From contig JAUZOB010000089.1 in assembly GCA_030706665.1 (NCBI GenBank), positions 1-10,903 of the forward strand: a DNA stretch of 10,903 nucleotides, read 5' to 3'. Source of the stretch: Bacteroidota bacterium. Its GTDB lineage: Bacteria; Bacteroidota; Bacteroidia; Bacteroidales; Prolixibacteraceae. A program made the position numbers and the translations under genes. Under the pieces are notes generated by a model. The model saw nothing but the letters and a program-made list of their open reading frames with translations, did no database searches and was not told where the DNA came from. Below are positions 1 to 7,198 of this stretch, piece by piece. Position 1 is the first letter of the stretch. Each line of letters begins with the position of its first letter.

Positions 1-709
1 CCATAGTAAGGCACTACAAAGATAGTACATTTTTGCTGAAATTATAACCGGAATGCAGGAGTCTTGCTGTGATCCTAAAACTAGTTATCTGAGAAATCCA
101 TATATTGAAGAAAGAAAGGACTATTTCCTCTTTCCTCTTAATTCGGAATGTTTCTTCCTAATGAATATTCATCATAAAGGATGTTGAGGGTAGACCTTAT
201 CGATAAAGATTCGATTCTGATGCCATTTGGATAAAACGGTCGAAGAACCCAATATCACTGGAATATCCACCATTAAGTCTTTATCGATTTATTAGTCTAC
301 TGATAGATTAAATTAGGACAAAACTAATTTGAATTCTTCCTAATTTGATCCTCTGTAATTTGTATTTAAAAAACATTGTGTTTAATTTTATATTGTCTTA
401 GCGAAAGCAAAGCATAACTTTATGAAAAGGATTTTATCCTGTTCAAGTCCTCCTTCCCTCTCTCCATGAGGTATTTCCACGACCTGTATTCCTCGCGATA
501 GTCATAAATTGCCTTTTCTGTTTGAACTGAACTGTGTGATTCTGATCCTCTGTACCGGTCATTGTAAGGAAGTCAAACCAACAGAACCAACCGACTTCTT
601 TCCAGTTCTATTTATAAAGGTTGCTAACATCAGAATACCGGAACCTGTTAAAAAAAATCATATTCCTTCCGGCAATGTTCAACAATGAATTAGCCCTATT
701 CTAAAATCA
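1..709. other. Long spacer with no convincing gene
   Basis: Seen: all frames on both strands are broken by stops. At the left edge a + frame reads 14 residues (IVRHYKDSTFLLKL) to a TAA at 45-47; it could be the tail of an upstream gene but is too short to judge. A bulged 8-bp hairpin lies at 110-134 (GAAAG-aa-AGG against CCT-CTTTC). Three TAATTTG copies lie at 325-331, 341-347 and 356-362. A 10-bp palindrome TTATCGATAA is at 197-206. On the minus strand, 572-420 is open for about 50 codons and its last residues look coding-like (see findings). Inference: mostly regulatory or decayed sequence upstream of the secreted repeat protein; the promoter of that gene was not identified. Confidence 0.5.
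17..24 (-). promoter_or_regulatory. Candidate Bacteroidota -7 promoter box (TATCTTTG), leftward
   Basis: Seen: the minus strand reads TATCTTTG, an exact match to the Bacteroidota -7 consensus TAnnTTTG. No clear TTTG -33 element is found 19-21 nt upstream. It would drive transcription leftwards out of the window, so the gene served cannot be seen. The match is short and could be chance. Confidence 0.3.
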
Positions 710-2191
710 ATGAAAACAATTAACTTTTTCCTGACACTATTTGTAAAACATGCTGTCTTCCGACGGCTACAAATGCTGAGAAATTCAATCTTTCTCCTGA
801 TTCTTTCCCTGATTTTGTTTAATAGACTTTATGCGCAAACGCAGTATGAATTATGGGGAATGACCAAGTCGGGAGGAGAAAAGAACTGTGGTGTGATATT
901 TAAGTACAATCTTCAATCAGCAACAATTACGAAAGTTCTGGATTTTGATGACCAAGATAGAGGGAAATATCCTCAGGGAGGATTAATCCTTGCCTCTAAC
1001 GGGAAGTTATACGGATTGACAAAAAATGGAGGAGTAAATGATTTGGGAACTTTATTTGAGTATGATCCTAATACTACGGTTTTTGTCAAAAAAATTGATT
1101 TTGACGGGAAAAGCAATGGCCAATGGCCCTGTGGAACTCTACTGCAGGCTTCAGCTGACAATTTATATGGGACGACATTGAAGGGAGGTAAAAATGATGC
1201 CGGGATTCTTTTTGTTTTTAACCTTCAATCCGGACAACTCATTAAGAAATTTGATTTTGATGGAAAAGAAACCGGAGATTCTCCTTATGCAAGTCTTATT
1301 GAAGCATCAAATGGGTTGTTGTATGGATCAACTATTAATGGCGGACAGAACAATAAAGGTGTATTATTCTCTTTTGATCCTTCAACTGACAAATTCAAGA
1401 AATTGGTCGACTTTGATTCTGACATAAATGGTGAAGAACCTAAAGGAAATTTAGTGCAGACCTCAAATGGAAAATTATACGGAACGACGACATGGGGCGG
1501 AGCTCAAAATAATGGGGTCTTATTTGAATATGATCCTAAAAAGAATAAGTTGATTGTAAAATATGATTTTGTGGCAGATGATGGGCAGTTCCCTGCCGGT
1601 GGCTTAGTACTTGCTACCAATGAAAAGTTTTATGGAACAACCTATTGGGGAGGGGCAAATGATGCAGGAATTCTTTTCGAATATTCTCCATTGAGTGAGA
1701 AAATTACTAAAAGAACAGAATTCGACGGAGCCGGGAAAGGCAGGTCTGCACAGGGATGTCTCATGCAGGCTCATAACGGAAAATTATATGGAGTGACAAC
1801 TTACGGCGGGGGAAGCGATCTCGGGGTTTTATTCGAATATGACATATCTACGGCAATTTTTAAAAAGCTAGTTGACTTTGATGGAACAAATGGAGCTTAT
1901 CCTGTTGCATTAAAGTTAATTGAGGTGACAAATCCTCCAACAGGTGGAGTAAAGAATGAAGACCAAAGTAATTCTCTATTTTCAATAAAGATAGCCCCGA
2001 ATCCCTCATGTGGAATTATCAGAATCACTGGAGCCCTGAAAGAGAATGATAAAATTGACATAGTCGACACCGAAGGGAAACAGGTGAATTTTGATCGAAT
2101 TGATGAACGAACTCTTAATCTCAGTTTGCTTATCCCCGGAATTTATTTCATTCGAATTGGGACGCAGATATTCAGGGTTGTAAGGTTATAA
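710..2191 (+). CDS. Secreted GloVer-type tandem-repeat protein with T9SS type A sorting domain
   Basis: Probably an exported or surface-attached protein; no enzymatic role is evident. Seen: from residue 46 to about 400 there are seven repeats of ~52 residues, each carrying LYGTT-x2-GG-x-ND-x-G-x-LFEYDP, then K-x-DFDG and P-x-G-x-L. This resembles the repeats named GloVer (Gloeo_Verruco, TIGR03803) in family databases, whose function is unknown. Residues 424-493 form a T9SS type A sorting domain: IAPNPSCG, a D-x2-GK turn, then LNLSLLIPGIYFIRI. T9SS normally takes such proteins across the outer membrane and replaces the tail with an anchor. The start is uncertain. Met22 (773-775) begins an ideal signal peptide (MLRNSIFLLILSLILFNRLYA, cut before QTQ), whereas Met1 adds 21 residues that do not fit one. 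Neither start has a clear Shine-Dalgarno, so 773 may be correct. The gene stands alone. Family assignment is firm; function is open. Confidence 0.9.
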   Translation: MKTINFFLTLFVKHAVFRRLQMLRNSIFLLILSLILFNRLYAQTQYELWGMTKSGGEKNCGVIFKYNLQSATITKVLDFDDQDRGKYPQGGLILASNGKLYGLTKNGGVNDLGTLFEYDPNTTVFVKKIDFDGKSNGQWPCGTLLQASADNLYGTTLKGGKNDAGILFVFNLQSGQLIKKFDFDGKETGDSPYASLIEASNGLLYGSTINGGQNNKGVLFSFDPSTDKFKKLVDFDSDINGEEPKGNLVQTSNGKLYGTTTWGGAQNNGVLFEYDPKKNKLIVKYDFVADDGQFPAGGLVLATNEKFYGTTYWGGANDAGILFEYSPLSEKITKRTEFDGAGKGRSAQGCLMQAHNGKLYGVTTYGGGSDLGVLFEYDISTAIFKKLVDFDGTNGAYPVALKLIEVTNPPTGGVKNEDQSNSLFSIKIAPNPSCGIIRITGALKENDKIDIVDTEGKQVNFDRIDERTLNLSLLIPGIYFIRIGTQIFRVVRL

Positions 2192-2287
2192 TTGAGTTCT
2201 TTAATGCAACGTTTGATATCTGTTAACTCTTTATTGTTGTATTCCATGGAAGTCTTTAATTATGGTATACGCTAATTTGTTAGACAT

Positions 2288-2371
2288 AAGAATCGAACTG
2301 AGGTTTTTAATAATGCTACCGTTAAATCTTTTTATGGCGTCTTACCTGTAGCTCTTGATTCTTTTATATTG
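2288..2371 (-). ncRNA. Possible structured small RNA or orphan leader
   Basis: Seen on the minus strand directly downstream of the TAACTTTG box: an outer stem AAGAATC/GATTCTT (2363-2357 with 2294-2288) encloses an inner stem GCTAC/GTAGC (2352-2348 with 2319-2315). The two helices are properly nested. I do not recognise a known RNA family, and no terminator hairpin with a U-tract was seen after it. This is an inference from two short helices next to a promoter-like box; it may be chance in A/T-rich DNA. Confidence 0.18.
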
Positions 2372-2376
2372 TATTG

Positions 2377-2384
2377 CAAAGTTA
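2377..2384 (-). promoter_or_regulatory. Candidate -7 promoter box (TAACTTTG), leftward, no gene behind it
   Basis: Seen: the minus strand reads TAACTTTGCA, matching the TAnnTTTG consensus. A TTTG -33 element at the usual 19-21 nt is not evident. Initiation would occur near 2370, and the transcript would run antisense into the 3' end of the repeat-protein gene. No coding sequence lies in that direction, so this is either a small-RNA promoter, a relic, or chance. Confidence 0.3.
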
Positions 2385-2537
2385 ATGTGTCGATTGTTTG
2401 CGATGTGATTTAATGTTTTATATTACGAAATGTTACGGTTAAATGAATACCTGCTGTCCATATCCTAAGCGGAATCATAGAAATTCAATACGTTATATGT
2501 CTGGAATCTTTTAGAACTTTCATCCTCGGGGACATTT

Positions 2538-3227
2538 TTAATTCTTTAGAATCAATAGATTATCTTTCTCCTCTACCGGAATATCAAGAGGTATATTTAC
2601 CGATTCTGAGAATTGCTTCATGTATTTCATTTGTTCGGGAGAAATCTGCCTGATACAAAAGTCAAAGAGACGTTCGTCATACTGAACCGTATATTTATCA
2701 ATATCCAAAATTGAGAACTTATCTTTTGAAAGCAATTCGGCATTAATTTTGGGGAATAGTTTTGATTTGATTTGGTTAAGTGTGCTTCGTGATGGTAAAG
2801 ACTGGAAATACGCTATATATTCAACGAAATAGTCATCGACAAAAAAATATAGTTCCCGGCAATACTGAGTCTCGAACTGTTTATTGTAACCGATGATGAC
2901 CATGTGATTCCCATTATAAGATTCTGTATTGAGATAAATAGGAAAACCTTGAAGACGGATCAGACTTTCAATATCTTTCAGTTCATTCAGCATCGGATTA
3001 GAGTTGAATCGAAATCTTCTGGGTTTGATTACCTCTTCATCTCTCAAAAAATCCAATGTGTTTTTTAAAATAACAGATGGAGGCTCTAGCCCGGGATGCC
3101 GCATTATTCTTTCATGAACGACAACATGTTTTCGATCGACAAAGTTCAAATAAGCAAAACCATATTTTCCTGAGAATATCTTCAGAATAATAGCTTGCAT
3201 TTTGTTGAAAATATTGATGATAGACAT
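2538..3227 (-). CDS. Hypothetical protein, 229 residues, unknown family
   Basis: I do not recognise this protein. Seen: there is no signal peptide, clear membrane segment or catalytic signature. It appears soluble, with mixed alpha/beta character. Residues ~45-90 are basic and polar (PRRFRFNSNP), the middle has hydrophobic strand-like stretches (GNHMVIIGYN; LYFFVDDYFVEYIAYF), and the C-terminus is acidic and helical. Met1 and Met10 are both possible starts and neither has a Shine-Dalgarno. It is transcribed divergently from the sugar-phosphate transferase gene, sharing a 260-bp upstream region, and converges on the repeat-protein gene. The intact frame and normal composition argue that it is real. 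Its position at the edge of a polysaccharide locus suggests, but does not show, a link to that locus. Confidence 0.75.
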   Translation of the reverse strand: MSIINIFNKMQAIILKIFSGKYGFAYLNFVDRKHVVVHERIMRHPGLEPPSVILKNTLDFLRDEEVIKPRRFRFNSNPMLNELKDIESLIRLQGFPIYLNTESYNGNHMVIIGYNKQFETQYCRELYFFVDDYFVEYIAYFQSLPSRSTLNQIKSKLFPKINAELLSKDKFSILDIDKYTVQYDERLFDFCIRQISPEQMKYMKQFSESVNIPLDIPVEEKDNLLILKN

Positions 3228-3487
3228 AATCGTATAATAAGTGAAATGTTGATTGTTAATTTAGATTCTAATCAGTTTTTTTATTTACGAATTACAGCCG
3301 TTTATGGTTATGATGAATTGAATAAATGATGAAAGTCAGACCATATTTCACAACGGAAATTACACGTACACATTTAGTAATATCGTCATCTGAAAAACTA
3401 CGTTAGTCAAATAACTGGGCTTAATCTCAAGTAAGATTTAACTTCAAATTCCCTCATTCCGTATTAGAATAGAAAGAGGAGGGTGAT
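3228..3487. promoter_or_regulatory. Divergent upstream region of the hypothetical gene and the wcaJ-like gene
   Basis: This 260-bp A/T-rich region should hold promoters for both flanking genes. Seen: no TAnnTTTG match in either direction and no TTTG at all on the + strand, so promoter positions cannot be assigned. An 11-bp near-palindrome TTAGA-t-TCTAA lies around 3260. Confidence 0.35.
3477..3482 (+). promoter_or_regulatory. Strong Shine-Dalgarno for the sugar-phosphate transferase
   Basis: Seen: AGGAGG ends 5 nt before the ATG at 3488. This fixes the start codon. It stands out because most other genes here lack such a sequence, as is usual in Bacteroidota, so efficient or anti-SD-dependent initiation is possible. 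Confidence 0.7.
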
Positions 3488-4960
3488 ATGAAATCGCAAG
3501 AGAATGAATTAGTTAGCTTGCATCTGTTCGTAGATGTGATACTTCTGAATATAACACTTTATTTAGTTGCCTGGTTCTCAACAGAAATAACTTCGGATAA
3601 TTATAACAACCTGCATGATTATATACTTCGACTGAATTTGTCTTGGATTGCCACATATTTTTTTATGGGTAAAAAGAATTTATATCTCACCAACAGGTTC
3701 AGAAATCGTGTATATCAAATCACCAAGCGGTTATTTATATATTTTATTATAGCAATATCCTTGAATGTATGGCTGAAACCGGATAGTTTTTCTTCCTTAT
3801 TCTTCATCGAACATACACTTTGTTTTTATATATCAATGATTTTCTCTTACCGGATGATGGTTCTGTATCTGTCTTTTAAACGAGATAATGGGAAGAATGC
3901 CAATCTGGCTATTTTTACAGGTGAAAACGAAACGGGATTACTTTTAAAAGGGATTATAAATAATAATCCCATCCTGGGATATAATTTTAAAGGATATATC
4001 GGAGAAAGGGAAAGTGTTGAACCAGAAATGTTAGGTGCAATCAGTAATCTTCCCAAGATTATTAAAGAACAGCAGATCGAAGTTTTATTTGTGGGATTAA
4101 GAGTATCCAATAACCACAACATTGATTATATACTTGACACTTGTGATGATTTTGGTGTTAAAGTCAGATATATACTTGAAAATTTTAGATGGCGGAAATC
4201 AAAACTTAAACCGGATGCCATTGGCGAAATTGTAGTGATCAATCCTCGTGAAATTCCGTTGGACGATATTCGTTCCCGTATTGTAAAACGAGCATTTGAC
4301 ATTGCCTTCTCTTTAGGAATAATTTTATTCATCTTTTCCTGGCTCTTCCCCATCCTGGCAATTCTGATAAAATTGACGTCCAAAGGTCCGATCTTCTTTG
4401 TTCAACAACGTACGGGAGTTAATAATAAGACCTTCAATTGTTTGAAGTTTAGAAGTATGAGGGTGAATAATGAAGCCCATATTCGGCAGGCAACCGAATT
4501 TGATGACCGTATCACCCGATTGGGTAAGTTCCTTCGGAAATCCAGTATTGATGAATTGCCTCAATTCATCAACGTGTTGATGGGGCATATGTCTGTTATA
4601 GGTCCACGTCCGCATATGCTAAAGCATACCGATCAATATTCAGAATTGATCAACCACTATAAGATCAGACATTATATCAAGCCCGGAATTACTGGGTGGG
4701 CACAGGTAAACGGATACCGGGGAGAGACAAATGAATTGTGGAAGATGGAAAGAAGGGTGGAATATGATATGCATTACATTCACAACTGGTCGTTCGGATT
4801 GGACCTGAAAATTGTATTTCTGACCGTTGTAAGTAGGAAAGTCTTGCAATCTATTTCAAAGTCTTTGTATTCTTTTGTCCTAAAGGGCATAGAAAAGAAA
4901 GACGTACAGACTGTTTCAGAACAAGAACCTCTTCATGGAACTTCGATCCATTCTATTTAG
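3488..4960 (+). CDS. wcaJ: Undecaprenyl-phosphate sugar-1-phosphate transferase (WcaJ-like polyprenyl glycosylphosphotransferase)
   Basis: Integral inner-membrane enzyme that transfers a sugar-1-phosphate (glucose or galactose type in known relatives) from a nucleotide sugar to undecaprenyl phosphate, the first step of capsule, O-antigen or colanic-acid-like repeat-unit synthesis. Seen: four hydrophobic segments in residues ~10-135; a Rossmann-like domain at ~140-245 (NLAIFTGENETG, GYIGE); then the catalytic transferase domain from ~267 (KRAFDIAFSLG with a long membrane hairpin). That domain contains QQRTG, CLKFRSM, RKSSIDELPQ with the Asp355-Glu356 pair, SVIGPRP, and PGITGWAQVNG at 399-409. 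Length (490) is normal for the long PHPT family. A tail of ~30 residues extends past the usual end. The gene is alone on the + strand and converges on the minus-strand polysaccharide genes. Family is certain; the sugar is unknown, so the symbol marks the family only. Confidence 0.93.
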   Translation: MKSQENELVSLHLFVDVILLNITLYLVAWFSTEITSDNYNNLHDYILRLNLSWIATYFFMGKKNLYLTNRFRNRVYQITKRLFIYFIIAISLNVWLKPDSFSSLFFIEHTLCFYISMIFSYRMMVLYLSFKRDNGKNANLAIFTGENETGLLLKGIINNNPILGYNFKGYIGERESVEPEMLGAISNLPKIIKEQQIEVLFVGLRVSNNHNIDYILDTCDDFGVKVRYILENFRWRKSKLKPDAIGEIVVINPREIPLDDIRSRIVKRAFDIAFSLGIILFIFSWLFPILAILIKLTSKGPIFFVQQRTGVNNKTFNCLKFRSMRVNNEAHIRQATEFDDRITRLGKFLRKSSIDELPQFINVLMGHMSVIGPRPHMLKHTDQYSELINHYKIRHYIKPGITGWAQVNGYRGETNELWKMERRVEYDMHYIHNWSFGLDLKIVFLTVVSRKVLQSISKSLYSFVLKGIEKKDVQTVSEQEPLHGTSIHSI

Positions 4961-5016
4961 TCCAATAAGAATTTTGGGCGTTGAGGATGTATTGTTCTTC
5001 CAATTTACAATGACCT

Positions 5017-5052
5017 CATGCCACAAGTTTCAAATCAGGAACTTGTAGCATG
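5017..5052. terminator. Strong hairpin between converging genes, possible bidirectional terminator
   Basis: Seen: the 13-nt arms CATGCCACAAGTT (5017-5029) and AACTTGTAGCATG (5040-5052) pair at 12 of 13 positions. One G-U and one C-G pair then close a 6-nt loop. Neither flank has a proper U-tract, so it is not a textbook intrinsic terminator. Its place between two converging genes is the reason for the call; a protein-binding site or mRNA 3'-end stabiliser is also possible. Confidence 0.4.
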
Positions 5053-5118
5053 GGGATAAAGATTGAAAAAAAACGAGAAGTCCCGATAAAGTCCGGACAA
5101 CTCAGATTATATCACCAT

Positions 5119-5189
5119 GAGGCTGTTCGAGAGACGATAACGGCCGGTTTCTCATTTAGAAGTGAAGCAAAAGCTTCTCTCAAAGCCTC
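5119..5189. repeat. 71-bp interrupted inverted repeat
   Basis: Seen: GAGGCT-gttc-GAGAGA (5119-5134) faces TCTCTC-aa-AGCCTC (5176-5189). That is 12 paired bases with an asymmetric internal loop around a 41-nt centre. A competing small hairpin (5164-5177) uses part of the right arm. It might be an RNA structure at the 3' end of either flanking transcript or the remnant of a small non-coding mobile element. No target-site duplication was recognised. Confidence 0.35.
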
Positions 5190-5318
5190 TGGTTAAGCTG
5201 ATTCTTTTTTCTTCATAAATGGAGTGGTCTTTCGAACTGAATGAATTATGCAGATATTTCCAGCCTGAAATCAGACAAAGGTATTATTGGTCTTTGGGAA
5301 CAGCTCTTTTTATAGCTC

Positions 5319-6173
5319 TTAGTTCAGATACTTTTCAATTAATTCTTTGGTCTCTGCAATATGAACCTTCGAGGAGGCTCCAAAGAGTACAGATTCGATA
5401 CGTTGGAAGTTCCCCAGATACTCAATGGCTTCTTTAGGACTTAAAGCCCCTGCAGCAAGTACTTGCATGGCAATGGGTCTGAATTCTTTTTCATTCAGAT
5501 ACTGTTCATATTTTGCTTTACCTCCCGACATCCTGAATCCGATTTTATTTATTGAAGAACAGATAATCGGATTCCGAATCCCTACTGATTCCAATGCATC
5601 GTATAATGCCGGCATATTCATGGTAATGTAGCCTGGTTCTGCATTGTATTTCTTTCGAATATATCTGTCATATTCTGCAAATACCTCGTACATCTTCAAT
5701 CCCAGTATCATATCTACCAGTACATTTTGTATGAAGATGACCGGAACATTCATCCCGTTAAACATTTTCATTTCCACATCCACCAGAATCTCCATGAGTT
5801 TACAAAAATCTTTACTCAGGAAGGCGACTCCTCCTTTGGCAAAAGTCCCGAATAAGTTTCCTGGCACATACTGTTTGATCGTACCCATTATTCCCAACTC
5901 GGTAACTGCATTTGCATATTTATGAGCGTATGGCATACACGGATATATCTTCAATCCTTCATATTTAGGATTATTCCTTGCATAGTCGCATATATTGCCA
6001 ATCCGGTCGTGTGTCGTACACATGAAGGTCTTTATTCCTAATTCGATTGCCTGGTCCAGTACCCGGATAATCGCTTCGTCATCTTTAAACCGGATGGCCT
6101 GCTCCCGGGCTTTTGCATCGGAAAGGTGATTTACGGCAAAAAATTGATTATCACCAAATAATACTTTTTCCAT
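5319..6173 (-). CDS. Aldo/keto-reductase-like TIM-barrel protein of a polysaccharide cluster
   Basis: Probably soluble and cytoplasmic; the reaction is unknown. Seen: 284 residues, beginning MEKVLFGDNQFFAVNH. A helix-strand pair follows (AIELGIKTFMCTTHDRIG), resembling the N-terminal part of an aldo/keto-reductase barrel in which a numbered list of tasks maps onto the strand ends. The C-terminal part reads PIAMQVLAAGALSPKEAIEYL and then IESVLFGASSKVHIAETKELI, like the last barrel strands of aldo/keto reductases, where the cofactor phosphate is held. The full catalytic Asp-Tyr-Lys-His set could not be placed, so it may not be a reductase. It starts 5 nt after the Gfo/Idh/MocA stop and is the last gene of that unit, so the two are probably co-translated and may act on the same sugar. 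Confidence is high for the gene and moderate for the fold. Confidence 0.7.
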   Translation of the reverse strand: MEKVLFGDNQFFAVNHLSDAKAREQAIRFKDDEAIIRVLDQAIELGIKTFMCTTHDRIGNICDYARNNPKYEGLKIYPCMPYAHKYANAVTELGIMGTIKQYVPGNLFGTFAKGGVAFLSKDFCKLMEILVDVEMKMFNGMNVPVIFIQNVLVDMILGLKMYEVFAEYDRYIRKKYNAEPGYITMNMPALYDALESVGIRNPIICSSINKIGFRMSGGKAKYEQYLNEKEFRPIAMQVLAAGALSPKEAIEYLGNFQRIESVLFGASSKVHIAETKELIEKYLN

Positions 6174-6178
6174 GATCT

Positions 6179-7198
6179 TTACGATTTTGCATTATCCATA
6201 ATCATCTTAATCACCTTGTCGGTGTAAAAAGCCTGCTCAAAAGAGTTGATCTCTGTCTTTTTGCTATTCCTGATACAATCAATAAAGTAATCAACCTGTG
6301 CACTATACTCTTCTCCACGGAGATAGAAATTCACCGGAAGCGCAAAGTCGGTTATGTACTTTATTGTCCATCCTTTGGGTAGGTTTTCAGAGGGTAACGC
6401 CTCTTTCAGATATATTTTAATTTCGGTTGCATCACAAATGATCTTTCCTTTTTTCCCTTCGATGGTCAATGAAGTCGACATCTTCCGATAGGTCTCGTCG
6501 CTCCAGCTCACCGAAAGAACGCCCGACACTCCGGAGTTTAGTTGCATCAAGGCATAGACGGCATCTTCAACACCTTTCGAATATTCACTTTTTAGCAGGG
6601 CTCCATATATTTTAACCGGACGGCCAACGATCTCCTGAATCAGATTCAGTACGTGTGAGGCATAATCGAAAAGACACCCACCTCCTTCTTCGTGTCTGGA
6701 TCTCCAGGTCCCGCCTTTTTCTTTAATGACCACAGGCCCGTAAGCCTCTCCTGTAAAATGAAGCAAATCACCGATTACTTTGAGTTTAAGCAACCGTTTC
6801 AGTTCCCTGAATGTTCCGATGAAATGGTTATGGTACCCGACCTGATTCACCAATTGTTTTCTCTCTGCCAGCTCTGCCAGCTCTTCTCCCTCCTGGTCGG
6901 TCAGACTGAATGGCTTTTCGCAAAAAACATGCAGTCCTTTTTCCATTGCATATTTGACCATGGGGTAGTGAAATTTTGTAGGAGTGGATATGATCACAAA
7001 GTCCGGCAACTCTTTTTCAATCATTTTGTGATAGTCACTATAGGTATTGATCCGGGTGTATCTTCGAAAGGCATCCAGTACCAGCGATGAGGTATCACAA
7101 ACCGAGGTCATCTCTACTGCCGGATGAGCTCCGACGATTGCAGCATGTGAAAGTCCCATCTTTCCCAAACCGATTACTGCTCCTTTTAGTTTATCCAT
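6179..7198 (-). CDS. Gfo/Idh/MocA family NAD(P)-dependent sugar oxidoreductase
   Basis: Likely oxidises or reduces a sugar, or a nucleotide-linked sugar, with NAD(P) in the cytoplasm. Seen: 339 residues, normal for the family. The N-terminal Rossmann fold has the dinucleotide loop VIGLGKMGLSH (residues ~8-18) and a strand ending in CDTS. The family signature HVFCEKPFS carries the expected catalytic Lys95. The C-terminal sheet domain begins GYHNHFIG and contains EEGGGCLFDYASH, with Asp178 and His182 in the usual catalytic places; the family's common Gly before the Ser/Gly-x-His is Ala180 here. Its ATG overlaps the stop of the upstream DUF354 gene by 8 nt (ATGGATAA), implying translational coupling, and a TIM-barrel gene follows 5 nt later. 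Family is certain; the substrate cannot be read from the sequence. Confidence 0.92.
   Translation of the reverse strand: MDKLKGAVIGLGKMGLSHAAIVGAHPAVEMTSVCDTSSLVLDAFRRYTRINTYSDYHKMIEKELPDFVIISTPTKFHYPMVKYAMEKGLHVFCEKPFSLTDQEGEELAELAERKQLVNQVGYHNHFIGTFRELKRLLKLKVIGDLLHFTGEAYGPVVIKEKGGTWRSRHEEGGGCLFDYASHVLNLIQEIVGRPVKIYGALLKSEYSKGVEDAVYALMQLNSGVSGVLSVSWSDETYRKMSTSLTIEGKKGKIICDATEIKIYLKEALPSENLPKGWTIKYITDFALPVNFYLRGEEYSAQVDYFIDCIRNSKKTEINSFEQAFYTDKVIKMIMDNAKS

Larger units (their letters stand above)
2192..2537. other. Convergent spacer with an orphan leftward promoter-like box
   Basis: This lies between the stop of the repeat protein and the stop of the 229-residue minus-strand gene. Seen: no reading frame of useful length; a TAACTTTG box on the minus strand at 2384-2377; nested inverted repeats at 2288-2363; and a 10-bp palindrome TTCCATGGAA at 2242-2251. 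No standard U-tract terminator was found for either flanking gene. Confidence 0.5.
4961..5318. other. Convergent spacer with two inverted repeats
   Basis: This lies between the stops of the sugar-phosphate transferase and the TIM-barrel gene. Seen: a strong hairpin at 5017-5052, a larger interrupted inverted repeat at 5119-5189, and inside the latter a small hairpin GAAGC-AAAA-GCTTC at 5164-5177. No gene was found; a + frame from 5219 only overlaps the facing gene. Confidence 0.5.

Noticed and set aside
320..362. CRISPR-like short repeat cluster
   Set aside because: Units are only 7-9 bp with no spacers of CRISPR size and no cas gene in the window.
5119..5189. Insertion-sequence end, since GAGGCTGTTCGA-like ends occur in some Bacteroidota transposons
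   Set aside because: No transposase remnant, second matching terminal repeat at IS distance, or target duplication was found; kept only as an inverted repeat.
5219..5437. A 72-codon + strand frame starting in the convergent spacer
   Set aside because: Most of it is antisense to the TIM-barrel gene's C-terminal codons; it has no Shine-Dalgarno and no recognisable motif.
6692..7090. A 132-codon + strand frame opposite the Gfo/Idh/MocA gene
   Set aside because: It is a mirror of the oxidoreductase's well-conserved coding sequence, with odd Cys/Phe/Gln-rich composition and no start signal.
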